Positions 8,263 through 17,221 of a stretch of 64,000 nucleotides of DNA are shown piece after piece. Made by a program: the position numbers and the translations under genes. The notes under the pieces are model-generated. The model saw nothing but the letters and a program-made list of their open reading frames with translations. It was not told where the DNA came from and searched no databases. Where the stretch lies: NCBI RefSeq assembly GCF_038051995.1, contig NZ_CP150290.1:5074001-5138000 (forward strand), in the 5' to 3' direction. The stretch comes from Paenibacillus sp. FSL H8-0537. Lineage in GTDB: Bacteria > Bacillota > Bacilli > Paenibacillales > Paenibacillaceae. Each line of letters begins with the position of its first letter. Position 1 is the first letter of the stretch.

Positions 8263-9618
8263 TTATTTCCCAGCGGTTGATTTCCAATAATCCTGCACTT
8301 CTTTTGTGAGTCCTGCCCGATCGATTTTATCCACTAAATACTTTTGCATAGAAGCTCCGGTTTTCGACCACCAATCCGAAGGGAAATAGTTGATAACCCC
8401 GATATTAACCGTTTTACCTTCAGCCACATATTTCGAAATCGCACTAGACATCGGGTTTGAGCTTTCCACCTTACGATCTTTATACGGCATAGCAAGACCG
8501 GCTTCACCGATAATTGCTTTTTGGCTCGCTTCGCTTGTAATCATCCATTCAATAAAAGCTTTAGCCGCTTCCTGCTGCTCTGGTGTTGAACCCGAATTAT
8601 CAATGGCAAACAATTTAGGCTCCGTGTAAGCCACTTGCGAATTTCCAAAATCAGCAGCATTATCGCTGATAGGAACGGGAAGTATGCCGAAATCTTTATC
8701 ACGTCCTTCAAGAGGTCCAATAACGGCCCATGACCAATCTCCCATGAAATAAAAGGCTGCTTCGCCCTTCGCAAAATCAGCACTATCTTTATTGTAGTCA
8801 GCAACTAGCGGATCATTTTTCCTTGCATTGTATTTTTTCAACAGGTCGAATGTATCCATCAAACCGTTGAATGCTGTATTCGTCGACAAATCGACAGTGC
8901 CTTGTTTAAGCTCTTCTACAAATTTACGGTTTTCCTCCACATTATTGGATTGCAAGGAGTATGCCAATCCTTGATAGTGAGCACCTAAGGACCAATCTGC
9001 ACCGTGGATGATGACCGGAGCTTTACCGGCAGCCTCAATTTTCTTGAATAACGCCTCAAGATCACTTCTTGTTTTAATCGTTGACGGATCGAAAGAGCTG
9101 CCGATTACTTCATCGATTATACGTTTGTTGTACAGCAAGCCATAGCCTTGAGCTGTGTAAGGTACGCCGATGAATTTGCCGTCAAGCAATGCGCCATCTA
9201 TAGCACCTGGCAGAGCAAGATTTTCATACTTTGCTTTCTCCGACTCCAGATCAAGGAATTTATCTTTATATTGATGAATCGTTCCCGCATCAAGGTTAGC
9301 GATCGTTGCCGGCTTGCCGGATGCTAAAAGGGATTGAAATTTTTGAAGCTGCTCTCCACCAATTGCTGTGGGGATCAGTTCTATGGTTACATTTGGATGC
9401 TCCTGCTTGTAGACTTTAAAAAGATTTTCAAAAACCGTATTTATTTCAGCCGAGGTGTTAAAAAAAGTGAGCTTCACTTCCTTAGACGACTGGGATGAGT
9501 TTGACCCACTGGATGCTTCTGGATCATTACTGGTGCTGTTATTTTTTGAACATGCTGCTAATATCGAAAACACTAACGCCAAACAAACACCTAAAATTAT
9601 TACCTTGGATCTTTTCAT
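8263..9618 (-). CDS. Sugar ABC transporter substrate-binding lipoprotein
   Basis: 451 residues, a CUT1 extracellular binding protein. Signal peptide with lipobox ILAAC (Cys near 23), a Ser/Asn-rich linker, then a MalE-like fold (VKLTFFNTSAEINTVFENLF; QYKDKFLDLE; MGDWSWAVIGPLEG). It is the first gene of the operon, 56 bases downstream of a promoter covered by two LacI operators and carrying a probable cre site. The expected ligand is sucrose or a related glucoside, by association with sucrose phosphorylase. Confidence 0.88.
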   Translation of the reverse strand: MKRSKVIILGVCLALVFSILAACSKNNSTSNDPEASSGSNSSQSSKEVKLTFFNTSAEINTVFENLFKVYKQEHPNVTIELIPTAIGGEQLQKFQSLLASGKPATIANLDAGTIHQYKDKFLDLESEKAKYENLALPGAIDGALLDGKFIGVPYTAQGYGLLYNKRIIDEVIGSSFDPSTIKTRSDLEALFKKIEAAGKAPVIIHGADWSLGAHYQGLAYSLQSNNVEENRKFVEELKQGTVDLSTNTAFNGLMDTFDLLKKYNARKNDPLVADYNKDSADFAKGEAAFYFMGDWSWAVIGPLEGRDKDFGILPVPISDNAADFGNSQVAYTEPKLFAIDNSGSTPEQQEAAKAFIEWMITSEASQKAIIGEAGLAMPYKDRKVESSNPMSSAISKYVAEGKTVNIGVINYFPSDWWSKTGASMQKYLVDKIDRAGLTKEVQDYWKSTAGK

Positions 9619-9641
9619 TGTTACTCCCCCATAATTAGTTT

Positions 9642-9655
9642 TGAAAGCGTACTCA
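9642..9655 (-). promoter_or_regulatory. Probable cre site (CcpA) in the sucrose operon leader
   Basis: TGAAAGCGTACTCA matches the catabolite-responsive element consensus TGWAANCGNTNWCA at every fixed position except one. It lies between the promoter and the binding-protein start, where CcpA binding would block transcription in the presence of preferred sugars. Confidence 0.5.
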
Positions 9656-9673
9656 AACTCACTTTCAATTTAT

Positions 9674-9713
9674 ATGTTAACCGTTTGACATATCGTGTGT
9701 CAAGCGGTTGACA
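9674..9713 (-). promoter_or_regulatory. Sucrose operon promoter with two LacI-type operators
   Basis: On the minus strand TTGACA (9698-9703) and a TAACAT -10-like box (9674-9679) are 18 bases apart. Two CG-centred LacI-family half-palindromes overlap these boxes: TGTTAACCGTTTGACA at 9675-9690 and TGTCAAGCGGTTGACA at 9698-9713, centres 23 bp apart. The second is identical to the operator at 13119-13134. Repression would block RNA polymerase directly. Confidence 0.72.
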
Positions 9714-9847
9714 TATAAATTATTATTGTATGGTTATTATGCCTCCATGCGGCAGAAAATATTCTCAACGGAAGAAAAATAATGACTTTGAGGATGAAGC
9801 TTTTGAGCATGAAAAAGGGGACTTGCTCATCGCTCATCCCCACCTTG

Positions 9848-10855
9848 CTAGGTCGTCCCTCTTTCTACTAAAGAGACCCCCAGCATATAATCTTTCTTCA
9901 CCGTCTCACCGTTAATTTTCTGAATAATGATTTCTACCGATTGTTTGGCCATTTCCTCAATCGGTTGCTTCACACTTGTTACTCTAGGCATAATTAAGGA
10001 GGCTAGAACCACGTCATCATAACCAATAATCTTGATATCGTCAGGAATTTTCTTGTTAAGCTTTAAACACGCTTGAATGACATAGGCGGCAATGACATCA
10101 CTTGTTGCAAATATGCCATCAACATCCTTATTTTCTTGCAAAAAACGAATAAGTTGTTCTACACCATTATCGATATCCGTATAATCATTGATTTCCAAGT
10201 AAAAGTTCAAAATCTCGATGTTTCTTTCCTTGCACTCAGCTGAAAATCCTTCATATCTAAGTCCTGAAAATATGCTTTTATTATTTAATAAGTCACGATT
10301 GTAGCCTTTTATGCCTCCATATATAAATGCCAGCTTTCGGCATCCCTTATCAAGCAATAATTTTGCCACCAGTCCCCCGCCAGTCTTATTGTCAGAGGTC
10401 ACCAAAGGAACATGCTCAGAAATACTTCTGTCAAATGATACTAAAGGCAATTTCAATTGCAAATAATCATCCGTCTCTAACAGCATACTCCCCATGATGA
10501 TGCCATCCACTTGATTTTTTTTCAACATATCAATATATTGTTTTTCTTTTGTCCGATCATTTTGCGAGTTGCACAATAATAATTTGTAACCATTTTGAAA
10601 TGCATAATATTCAATATATTGCGTTAATTCACTGAAAAATGGGTGAGCAATCTCTGGAATAATAAGCCCAATCAAATTCGACTTTTTCCTGAACAATGAC
10701 CGCGCAAGTTCATTCGGTTGATAGTTCAGCTCCTCCATAACCTGGTAGACTCTTTCGCGTGTAGTACTGCTTATGTAACCTCGATTATTAAGAATGCGAG
10801 ACACAGTAGTGACTGAAACACCCGCTTTTTTAGCCACATCATCTATTTTAGGCAT
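9848..10855 (-). CDS. LacI-family transcriptional regulator (first paralogue)
   Basis: 335 residues. N-terminal helix-turn-helix with hinge (DDVAKKAGVSVTTVSRIL, residues 5-22; NELARSLFRKKSNLIGLIIP), then a periplasmic-binding-like sugar domain ending in a strand that begins RVTSVKQPIEEMAKQ. The ATG follows GGGAGGG by 6 bases. It lies upstream of the sucrose operon in the same orientation and most likely represses it. It is closely similar along its length to the LacI protein at 11995-12972, so the pair probably arose by duplication. No CG-centred operator was seen directly before this gene. Confidence 0.88.
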   Translation of the reverse strand: MPKIDDVAKKAGVSVTTVSRILNNRGYISSTTRERVYQVMEELNYQPNELARSLFRKKSNLIGLIIPEIAHPFFSELTQYIEYYAFQNGYKLLLCNSQNDRTKEKQYIDMLKKNQVDGIIMGSMLLETDDYLQLKLPLVSFDRSISEHVPLVTSDNKTGGGLVAKLLLDKGCRKLAFIYGGIKGYNRDLLNNKSIFSGLRYEGFSAECKERNIEILNFYLEINDYTDIDNGVEQLIRFLQENKDVDGIFATSDVIAAYVIQACLKLNKKIPDDIKIIGYDDVVLASLIMPRVTSVKQPIEEMAKQSVEIIIQKINGETVKKDYMLGVSLVERGTT

Positions 10856-10967
10856 CCGGTTCCCTCCCTTATGGTTTATTCAGTATAACAGGAATACTCC
10901 TCCTGCATCCATTTTTGAATACCTATAAGAAATCATTTTTTCCAGCATTATACTCATTCGAAAATAT

Positions 10968-10998
10968 AAAAAACGGCTGCGAAAGCAACCGTTTTTTT
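10968..10998. terminator. Terminator downstream of the esterase
   Basis: AAAAAACGG-C-TGC, loop GAAA, GCA-A-CCGTTTTTT forms a 12-bp stem with one internal mismatch and an A/T-tract stem base. Downstream of the minus-strand esterase gene and usable in either direction. Confidence 0.75.
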
Positions 10999-11023
10999 GA
11001 AGTTTAACATAATTAACCAGCAA

Positions 11024-11968
11024 TCAACCTCGCATTTTCTGCGGATTTAATGCTCTATTTAAAGCTTCTACGTAGCCTTTACTCGCACGCCTACTGACTT
11101 CCGCTTGCGGTGCAGCTAATTCGAAAGCGTGGAAGCAGCCGGGATACATTTGAAACTCTACTTCTACACCAGCTTGAGCCAACCGTGCCACATATTCAAT
11201 AGTTTCATCCCGGAAAGGATCTAATTGTCCAACACATGTATACGTAGGCGGCAGTCCTTCATAGCTTTCTGCGCGGGAAGGAGCTGCATAGGGGGGAATG
11301 GTGCCGGAAGCATGTTCTCCTAAATACAAGCCCCAAGCTGCCCTATTATTATCACGATTCCAAACCGAACGGTTTGTGGTAATTTCATGACTGGAGGCCG
11401 TTGCATTACGATCATCAATCATCGGATACAAGGGCATTTGAAAAGAGATAGCAGGTCCACCTTGATCACGAGCCATTAAAGAAAGGGCCGCCGTTAAACC
11501 ACCGCCCGCACTAGCCCCAGCGACGGCTATTCTTGTTAAATCTATGTTTAATTCACTTGTAGCAGCCATCCACTTTAGTGCGGCATAGCAGTCGTCTATC
11601 GCCGCAGGATAAGGGTGCTCAGGAGCAAGACGATAATCAACGGAAACGACGACACAATGGGTGTCCACAACAAATCTTTCGCACAAAGCATCATCTGAGT
11701 CAGGATGCCCAAGAACATACCCCCCGCCATGAATCCATAATAATGCAGGCAAGGCTGTTTCGAGTCTGTTGACAGGTTCATAAATCTTTAGCAGCAAATT
11801 TGAGGAAGGGCCAGCAATCATTTGGTTTCTCGTTGCCACATGAGGAGACTTCTCTGCCTCTTGTAATGGGAAGCTTCGAAAAAGCTGCAAATCATTTGGC
11901 AAGTCTAATGGTGGAAGCTGCTCTAACGTTGCTCGTAGCTCTGGTAATACTCTGCTTTTGAAATTCAT
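11024..11968 (-). CDS. Alpha/beta hydrolase, HSL-type (family IV) esterase
   Basis: About 314 residues. Oxyanion-hole motif HGGGY (near 80), nucleophile Ser in GASAGGG (near 153), catalytic Asp in LDPFRDE (near 250) and His in GCFHAFE (near 280) give a complete hormone-sensitive-lipase-type triad. No signal peptide, so cytoplasmic. AGGAGG is followed by two ATGs; the second, 6 bases away, is the better start. It begins about 27 bases after the stop of the second LacI gene and is probably co-transcribed with it. The natural ester is unknown. Its place in a sugar locus suggests an acylated sugar or glycoside, which is inference. Confidence 0.85.
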   Translation of the reverse strand: MNFKSRVLPELRATLEQLPPLDLPNDLQLFRSFPLQEAEKSPHVATRNQMIAGPSSNLLLKIYEPVNRLETALPALLWIHGGGYVLGHPDSDDALCERFVVDTHCVVVSVDYRLAPEHPYPAAIDDCYAALKWMAATSELNIDLTRIAVAGASAGGGLTAALSLMARDQGGPAISFQMPLYPMIDDRNATASSHEITTNRSVWNRDNNRAAWGLYLGEHASGTIPPYAAPSRAESYEGLPPTYTCVGQLDPFRDETIEYVARLAQAGVEVEFQMYPGCFHAFELAAPQAEVSRRASKGYVEALNRALNPQKMRG

Positions 11969-11994
11969 ATTCATCCTCCTGATTAAATGAGCCT

Positions 11995-12972
11995 TTAGGT
12001 TGTTTCTCTCTCAATCAATTCAATTGGCAATATATTTTCCTGTGATACAGCTTCGCCTTGAATCTGACCCATGATGAGTCTCACAGCCATTTTGCCAATT
12101 TCCTTGGTTGGCTGTTTAATCGTTGTAATAGCGGGAGTTATAAGTTTTCCTAATTGAATACCATCGTACCCTATAATTTTCACATCCTGAGGAACGGACT
12201 TGCCTAGTCGATGGCATTCTTTCAATACCTGAGCAGCGATGATGTCACTGCTAGCGAATACCCCGTCTATATCTGGATTTTCTAAAAACATTTTGGTGAC
12301 CAGCTGATCATATTCATCATAATCAAAGCCATTCAAATCGGTTTGTAAAACGATATGCTCAATGCCCTTGTTTGTAATCACTTTCTTAAACGCATCATGT
12401 CTCAATTTTGCCAGTAAATTAAGATGAAGATTTCCGCTGATGTGTGCAATTTTTTTGCAGCCCTTTTTTATCAGCAAATTTGTAGCCAGCTCTCCACCCT
12501 TATAATTATCGGATGAAATATAGGGAATCGTATCCGCGATTTGACGATCCAAGGTCACCATTGGCAGCTTGATGGAAGTGTATTCTTTTATGTCCATCGT
12601 ATGGCTGCCCATAATAATTCCATCTACCTGGCTGGCCTTCAGCATATTAATGTACTCTTTTTCTTTGACCATGTTTAATTGCGAATTACAGAGCAATATT
12701 TTGTATCCGTTCTTGTCAGCATAATATTCGATATGATTGGTCACTTCCCCGAAGAACGGGTGTGAGACGTCTGGAATAATAAGACCGATAATATTGGATT
12801 TCTTCAGAATCAAGGATCGGGCAACTTGATTGGGTTGATAGTTCAACTCATCCATTGCTTCCTGCACTCTTTTCTTAAGCTTTCCGCTGATATATCCTCT
12901 ATTGTTCAGTACTCTAGAAACAGAAGTGACGCTCACCCCTACTTTCTCCGCGATATCTTTAATCGTCGACAT
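11995..12972 (-). CDS. LacI-family transcriptional regulator (second paralogue)
   Basis: 325 residues with helix-turn-helix (KDIAEKVGVSVTSVSRVL), hinge (NQVARSLILKKSNIIGLIIP) and sugar-binding domain. It shares long identical stretches with the regulator at 9848-10855 (for example LNNRGYIS and LLCNSQ, and the KE-YI-MLK...QVDGIIMGS block). It starts after GGAGG and is preceded by a canonical promoter overlapped by a LacI operator, so autoregulation is likely. It is upstream of, and probably co-transcribed with, the esterase. It could also act on the sucrose operon, which carries the identical operator. Confidence 0.88.
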   Translation of the reverse strand: MSTIKDIAEKVGVSVTSVSRVLNNRGYISGKLKKRVQEAMDELNYQPNQVARSLILKKSNIIGLIIPDVSHPFFGEVTNHIEYYADKNGYKILLCNSQLNMVKEKEYINMLKASQVDGIIMGSHTMDIKEYTSIKLPMVTLDRQIADTIPYISSDNYKGGELATNLLIKKGCKKIAHISGNLHLNLLAKLRHDAFKKVITNKGIEHIVLQTDLNGFDYDEYDQLVTKMFLENPDIDGVFASSDIIAAQVLKECHRLGKSVPQDVKIIGYDGIQLGKLITPAITTIKQPTKEIGKMAVRLIMGQIQGEAVSQENILPIELIERETT

Positions 12973-13095
12973 TGGGCTTCCTCCAAACGTTATCCAGCAA
13001 TCCAGCCGAATCTATAGCGTTTACTTCCAAGCTTTCTAGCAAATATACATCGAACTGATCATTTCTCACATTTTATTGCATACATATGTACCCCT

Positions 13096-13137
13096 AGTAT
13101 ATGGTTGGCATTTCCGTATGTCAAGCGGTTGACATAC
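13096..13137 (-). promoter_or_regulatory. Sigma-A promoter with overlapping LacI operator
   Basis: On the minus strand TTGACA (13119-13124), a 17-base spacer and TATACT (13096-13101) form a near-perfect housekeeping promoter for the LacI-esterase unit. The -35 box is buried in GTATGTCAA-GCGG-TTGACATAC (13116-13137), 9-bp arms around a CG centre. Its core 16 bases are identical to the operator at 9698-9713. Confidence 0.85.
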
Positions 13138-13170
13138 GCTGTAAAGCCGACAGTGTTCCGCTTGCTTTTC

Positions 13171-13211
13171 CATAAAAAAGCAGCCTATCCTTGGTTGAGG
13201 ATAGGCTGCTT
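13171..13211 (-). terminator. Terminator after the metallophosphoesterase
   Basis: A perfect 13-bp stem (AAGCAGCCTATCC / GGATAGGCTGCTT) with an 8-base loop, followed by a T run on the minus strand. Located about 80 bases beyond the metallophosphoesterase stop. Confidence 0.88.
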
Positions 13212-13288
13212 AACCTATTTATATATGATCCGCGTATCATTCGAACACGCCAATTAATGCTTGCTTGAAGCTTTATTAGCGGATGCCT

Positions 13289-14242
13289 TTATGGAATATG
13301 TTCTGACAGCTTCACAACTACAATATTCGGGCGATTGAATAAGCGCTGGGGAACGACGCTGTTGCCAAGTCCTCTGCTGACCAGCATAAACGCGACCCCG
13401 TTTACATATTGGCCTGCATCGTACACGGGCAGAACCCCCTGTCCCGGAGCGATGAGCCCGCCAATAAACGGCAGTCTGACTTGCCCGCCATGGGCATGTC
13501 CCGAGAAGGTCAGATCCATTCCAGCACGAACATAGACGTCAAACAGTTCGGGACGATGGGAGAGCAGTATCGTGTAAAGCCCATCATCGGATTGCTTTCC
13601 CGCCTCCGCTTTTGTAGAGGCACCCGTATTCTCTTTCCCGGCTATGTTGTCAAAGTCTTCAATAGCTGTTTGAATATTTTGCTCCGCCGCCTCCGCATCA
13701 TGTCCGCCATACGCTGAAAATTTGGGATCGTCGATTCCTAGCAATCGGATTTCCCCAGCTCCAGCCACTGTCCCATCACCAGTTCCATTCCTATTTAGCA
13801 CGGGTATGCTTGCCGCTTCATTCCGCAGGACATGAACGCCCAGCTCCAGCAGCTTTTTCTCCAGCTCCGGGTAACGCGCGTAAGCATATTCATGATTGCC
13901 CGTCACATAATAAACAGGGGCCAGCTTCACGATTTCTGCCATTAGCTCAAGGCTTTCCGCCTCGCCTCCACGCCTGCTATCAATTAAATCGCCTGTAACG
14001 ACGATAAGGTTTGGCTGCTGTTTTTCCACCTTGCGAACGAGCCGCGTCTGATTATCGCCAAATCTTTTGCCATGCACATCGGACAGCTGCACAATCGTAA
14101 AATCTTTCAGCCCCTGCGGCAGCTTGGACGATGAAAGCTGAAATGACGACACCGTCAAAGCATTATTTTGAAAATAAAGAAAAATGACGATAGCAGCTGC
14201 TGCAGCTAGGAATATCCCTACTCTTTTTAACGGCTTGCGCAT
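13289..14242 (-). CDS. Membrane-anchored metallophosphoesterase (YkuE/YaeI-like)
   Basis: 317 residues. An N-terminal transmembrane helix (residues 8-24, VGIFLAAAAAIVIFLYF) is followed by an extracytoplasmic calcineurin-like phosphoesterase domain. Metal-ligand motifs are complete: LSDVHG, VTGDLID, VTGNHEY, LLSHRPE and GHAHGGQ. Homologues are anchored phosphatases acting at the cell surface; in E. coli YaeI has phosphodiesterase activity. A low-complexity Gly/Thr-rich insertion lies about two thirds along. The gene stands alone between two terminators, and its substrate is unknown. Confidence 0.88.
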   Translation of the reverse strand: MRKPLKRVGIFLAAAAAIVIFLYFQNNALTVSSFQLSSSKLPQGLKDFTIVQLSDVHGKRFGDNQTRLVRKVEKQQPNLIVVTGDLIDSRRGGEAESLELMAEIVKLAPVYYVTGNHEYAYARYPELEKKLLELGVHVLRNEAASIPVLNRNGTGDGTVAGAGEIRLLGIDDPKFSAYGGHDAEAAEQNIQTAIEDFDNIAGKENTGASTKAEAGKQSDDGLYTILLSHRPELFDVYVRAGMDLTFSGHAHGGQVRLPFIGGLIAPGQGVLPVYDAGQYVNGVAFMLVSRGLGNSVVPQRLFNRPNIVVVKLSEHIP

Positions 14243-14320
14243 AAGCTCCTCCTCTTCTTGCTGTTCCTCTATGATTTCCTGCTCTTTCCTCTTGTCTATT
14301 ATACCTGTTTCTATTTCCGA

Positions 14321-14353
14321 ATAAAAATAAGCGGGACGCCCGGATGCGCCCCA
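14321..14353 (-). terminator. Terminator after the chemoreceptor gene
   Basis: A GC-rich 7-bp stem with one mismatch (GGGACGC / GCGCCCC) at 14333-14352 with a T-rich tail on the minus strand (complement of 14321-14330). It sits just beyond the chemoreceptor stop. Confidence 0.6.
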
Positions 14354-14369
14354 CTCTTGTTCTAATGCC

Positions 14370-16124
14370 TTATACGTTAACCTTCTTTACGGCTTCGCTC
14401 ATCTCATGTGTCTGCTGCCGAAGCAGATTCGACGTTTGAGCCACCTTCTGGAACATGACCGACTGCTCGCTGGTCAAACGGTAAATCTCATCGGAGCGTT
14501 CCGAAACGCCTGATGCAATATGCGCAATCGCATGGACGGACGCCGCAGCTTCCTCAGAACCTGCTGTCATCTCCTCAGCCGATGCCGATACTTCTTGAAT
14601 GCGCTGCGTCACGATGCGGAAGGCATCCACCACATGGGTAAAAGCCTGCTCCGCTTCCGCCGTAATGACTACGCCTTGGCCAATTTCTTGCGCGGTAACG
14701 CCCATCTTCGTACCGATTTGCTGGGACTCCTGCTGGATGCCGAGCAGCAGATCCGATATCATCTGCACCGATAGGCTTGAAGCTTCCGCCAGCTTGCGCA
14801 CTTCATCGGCCACAACAGCGAAGCCTTTGCCATGCTCGCCTGCATGGGCCGCTTCAATCGAGGCATTCAGCGCCAGCAGCTTCGTCTGGGTGGCAAAATC
14901 CCGAACCGCTTGCAGCGCCCCGCCAATTTCCTGTGAGTAGCCGCTCAGCACTTCCACCATCGCAGCGACATCTCCGGCTACTACGGAAATGTTCTTCATC
15001 TGGTTTTTCATCTCTGTCATGCTTTGCTTACCGGATTGAGCTGTAGCCAAAGCGCTTGTTGCCGCATCTGAAACTGCAGTAGAAGACTCGGATACGCTGG
15101 TAATTCCTTTAGCAATTTCCACCATCGCATTCGCGCTGTCGCCTGCGCCTTGCTTCTGCGTATGCGCACCCTGCCGAATATGCTGTACGGAATGATCAAC
15201 CGTCTTGCTCATGACGAGCATTTCCTCCGCATTGCGGCTGAATTGCTCCGTCGAATCTACTAATATATCCGTCGTTGCCGCCACACCTGCAACCATATCG
15301 CTAATGATTTTATTCAAATTGCCAGACATATGAATCATCGCTTTAAACGTGCTGCCGATTTCATCCTCGCTTCTGAGATGATACGCCGTCAAAATCTGAT
15401 TGGCCTGCGCCAGCTCGCCATGCGCCATTTTATCGACACTGGCCTTCAATGCTTTGAGCGGTCTGAGTCCCTTCACGACGAAGCGCGATACGATCGCTAT
15501 GCCCGCAATCGTAATAAACAGCAGCAGCGCATAGAAGGGAATGCTCGACTTAATAATATCCGATTCAATATCGCCTATAACTGATACAGCCGTATCAATG
15601 CCGATGACACCAATTAAAGCACCATTGCTGTCGGCAATTGGAGCATACGAGGAAATGTATTTTCCGTATTCCTCATTATCAATAATTTGTGAGCTCGCCG
15701 TTTTCCCTTGCAGCAGCGCCTGGACTGCTTCACTAGGCATATCCGTCACTTCATTAATCGGAGATGCCTTATCGATATCCTTCATGCCGTCTACCATAAT
15801 AAGCGGCGTGCCCTTGTCATCAATTTTCACGAAATACACATACATGGCGCCAATGCGCACCCGAAAATCATCGAGCTCATCACGTATGGTCAAAAACAAA
15901 TCATTTTCCTTCGGCTCTTTGGCAAACTCAGCATAAGTAGCTGTATCCAGCTGGTTGACGTAGCTTTGGGCAATCTGGATGTTATAGCTGGAAATGGCCT
16001 TCTGTGCAGCTGACTTCATGTTTGCCAACTGCAGCAATACGCTGCCGGCAGAAATAATAACAATGACTAGCGTAACTACCGCAACAATGCGCGCCACTAA
16101 ACGTTTCCTGAAAAATCCGATCAT
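14370..16124 (-). CDS. Methyl-accepting chemotaxis protein
   Basis: 584 residues from the ATG at 16124, which follows an AGGAAGAGG ribosome site; the upstream ATG eight codons earlier lacks one. Transmembrane helix 1 near residues 10-30, an extracellular sensor of about 150 residues (Cache-like by layout), helix 2 near 175-200 ([18 protein letters not shown]), a HAMP region ([20 protein letters not shown]) and a long coiled-coil signalling domain with the hairpin tip [18 protein letters not shown]. It would sense an external ligand and control CheA. The ligand is unknown and no other chemotaxis gene is nearby. Confidence 0.92.
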   Translation of the reverse strand: MIGFFRKRLVARIVAVVTLVIVIISAGSVLLQLANMKSAAQKAISSYNIQIAQSYVNQLDTATYAEFAKEPKENDLFLTIRDELDDFRVRIGAMYVYFVKIDDKGTPLIMVDGMKDIDKASPINEVTDMPSEAVQALLQGKTASSQIIDNEEYGKYISSYAPIADSNGALIGVIGIDTAVSVIGDIESDIIKSSIPFYALLLFITIAGIAIVSRFVVKGLRPLKALKASVDKMAHGELAQANQILTAYHLRSEDEIGSTFKAMIHMSGNLNKIISDMVAGVAATTDILVDSTEQFSRNAEEMLVMSKTVDHSVQHIRQGAHTQKQGAGDSANAMVEIAKGITSVSESSTAVSDAATSALATAQSGKQSMTEMKNQMKNISVVAGDVAAMVEVLSGYSQEIGGALQAVRDFATQTKLLALNASIEAAHAGEHGKGFAVVADEVRKLAEASSLSVQMISDLLLGIQQESQQIGTKMGVTAQEIGQGVVITAEAEQAFTHVVDAFRIVTQRIQEVSASAEEMTAGSEEAAASVHAIAHIASGVSERSDEIYRLTSEQSVMFQKVAQTSNLLRQQTHEMSEAVKKVNV

Positions 16125-16322
16125 TCGATCCTCTTCCTCCCGCATCAAACCCAGCCTTTTTTACTAGTCCGCTACCCAAATCTAACATGCTTCAAGCACT
16201 ATGTATGGTGAAAATATTAAACGAATATGTCGAAATTCGCAAGAAATTATTGGTCCAGCACGGCAATCGCTTACGAAATGAGAGCGGAATGCAACGTCCA
16301 TTTTTCGAAGCAGCTGCTTTAG

Positions 16323-16688
16323 CTACGTTTCTTTAATTATAGCAACAATTCCCCTTATAAATGGCGTTATCGCAAAAACATTTTCAATATCATCCTCATC
16401 AAGTTTCGCCCAATAATAAATGGTATTTATATGAATATTTATATCCCTTATTAGATGATATTTTATGAGCTCGGCCATATTTTCCTCAGCCTTGTTTCCC
16501 GAAATGGCATCGTTATATGATTCAACAATAACAAGCATTAAAGCAAATTTTTCTTCGAGGTTTAAGTTCATGTTTTCATATGCATGCAGGAATTCACCGA
16601 CTCTAGTGGAATCAGCAACCTCATATTCCCAGTCTTGTGTGAATTCACCTGGGGACGGCAGCTTGATTTTCTCTACAAGCCCCTCCAC
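16323..16688 (-). CDS. Hypothetical protein, possibly 5'-truncated
   Basis: 121 residues, unrecognised. The sequence is acidic and helical (NLEEKFALMLVIVESYNDA) and has the look of a small cytosolic protein such as an immunity-like protein, but I can name no family. The only usable start is a GTG without a ribosome site, and an in-frame TAG lies five codons upstream. The 5' end may therefore have been lost. About 200 bases separate it from the chemoreceptor gene. Confidence 0.5.
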   Translation of the reverse strand: MEGLVEKIKLPSPGEFTQDWEYEVADSTRVGEFLHAYENMNLNLEEKFALMLVIVESYNDAISGNKAEENMAELIKYHLIRDINIHINTIYYWAKLDEDDIENVFAITPFIRGIVAIIKET

Positions 16689-16786
16689 AGCGCTTCGTGT
16701 AACCTATTTAGGATGTCTATTGTCCATCATTTAGTGCCACCTCTATAGATTCATATTTATAATGATCTCCGATATTTTTTCTATCT

Positions 16787-16994
16787 ATATACGATTACAG
16801 GCTTGATGGACACAGCAGACGCTATTCCAACAAAATCACGGGTTTTGACGCAGTCTGCGGACTCAGGTGCAGCTAATGTGCTGCCGATCACCATTTTGAC
16901 GGGATGAGGAGGACCATAACGGATTTCCTGTCCGCGTACGGCCTTAAATCGGCCCAATAGCCGCAATAGCGGAGCCTCAGTCCACCAAAAAAGG
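16787..16994 (-). repeat. Dispersed ORF-like repeat, copy 1
   Basis: Read on the minus strand, this stretch starts with CCTTTTTTGGTGGACTGAGG and continues with a segment that would encode FKAVRGQEIRYGPPHPVKM and further conserved residues. A clearly related stretch lies on the opposite strand at 34477-34695 (FQAVSGQEIRYLPHYSLKM). Both copies share the CTTTTTTGG-GGACTGAGG head, the AGGCCGTA-GCGGACAGGAAATCCG core and a GCTGCTGTGTCC tail. Neither has a convincing start or ribosome site, so I treat it as a repeat rather than a gene. Confidence 0.7.
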
Positions 16995-17146
16995 AGGGGT
17001 TAACACTAGTGGTGCAGCTAGCTGTATCGTCCCAGCAGCAATCGCATACGGCGGCTTCCTGAGCCTTGAATTGTTCGTTGCCATTAGCCTCGAATAAGAG
17101 TTAAGCAAGGTGCAGCATGCCGACTCTAGTATACTCTTACAGCCAA

Positions 17147-17175
17147 GAAAAACGGCGGAGCCCCAAAGCCCCGCC
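17147..17175 (-). terminator. Terminator downstream of the 17222-17540 remnant
   Basis: GGCGGAGC at 17154-17161 pairs with GCCCCGCC at 17168-17175 (one G-U on the minus strand), followed by a T run on the minus strand. A CCTCTT-type short tandem repeat lies just upstream (17187-17208). Confidence 0.65.
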
Positions 17176-17221
17176 TTCTACGTCTACCTCTTCCTCTTCC
17201 TCTTCCTCAACCATTCCTTGC

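Noticed and set aside
9730..9915. Small plus-strand frame between the sucrose operon and the first LacI gene
   Set aside because: It overlaps the LacI 3' end on the other strand and lacks a ribosome site; composition is not protein-like.
17187..17208. CCTCTT short tandem repeat as a functional element
   Set aside because: Simple low-complexity run in non-coding sequence between a remnant and its terminator; no further signal.
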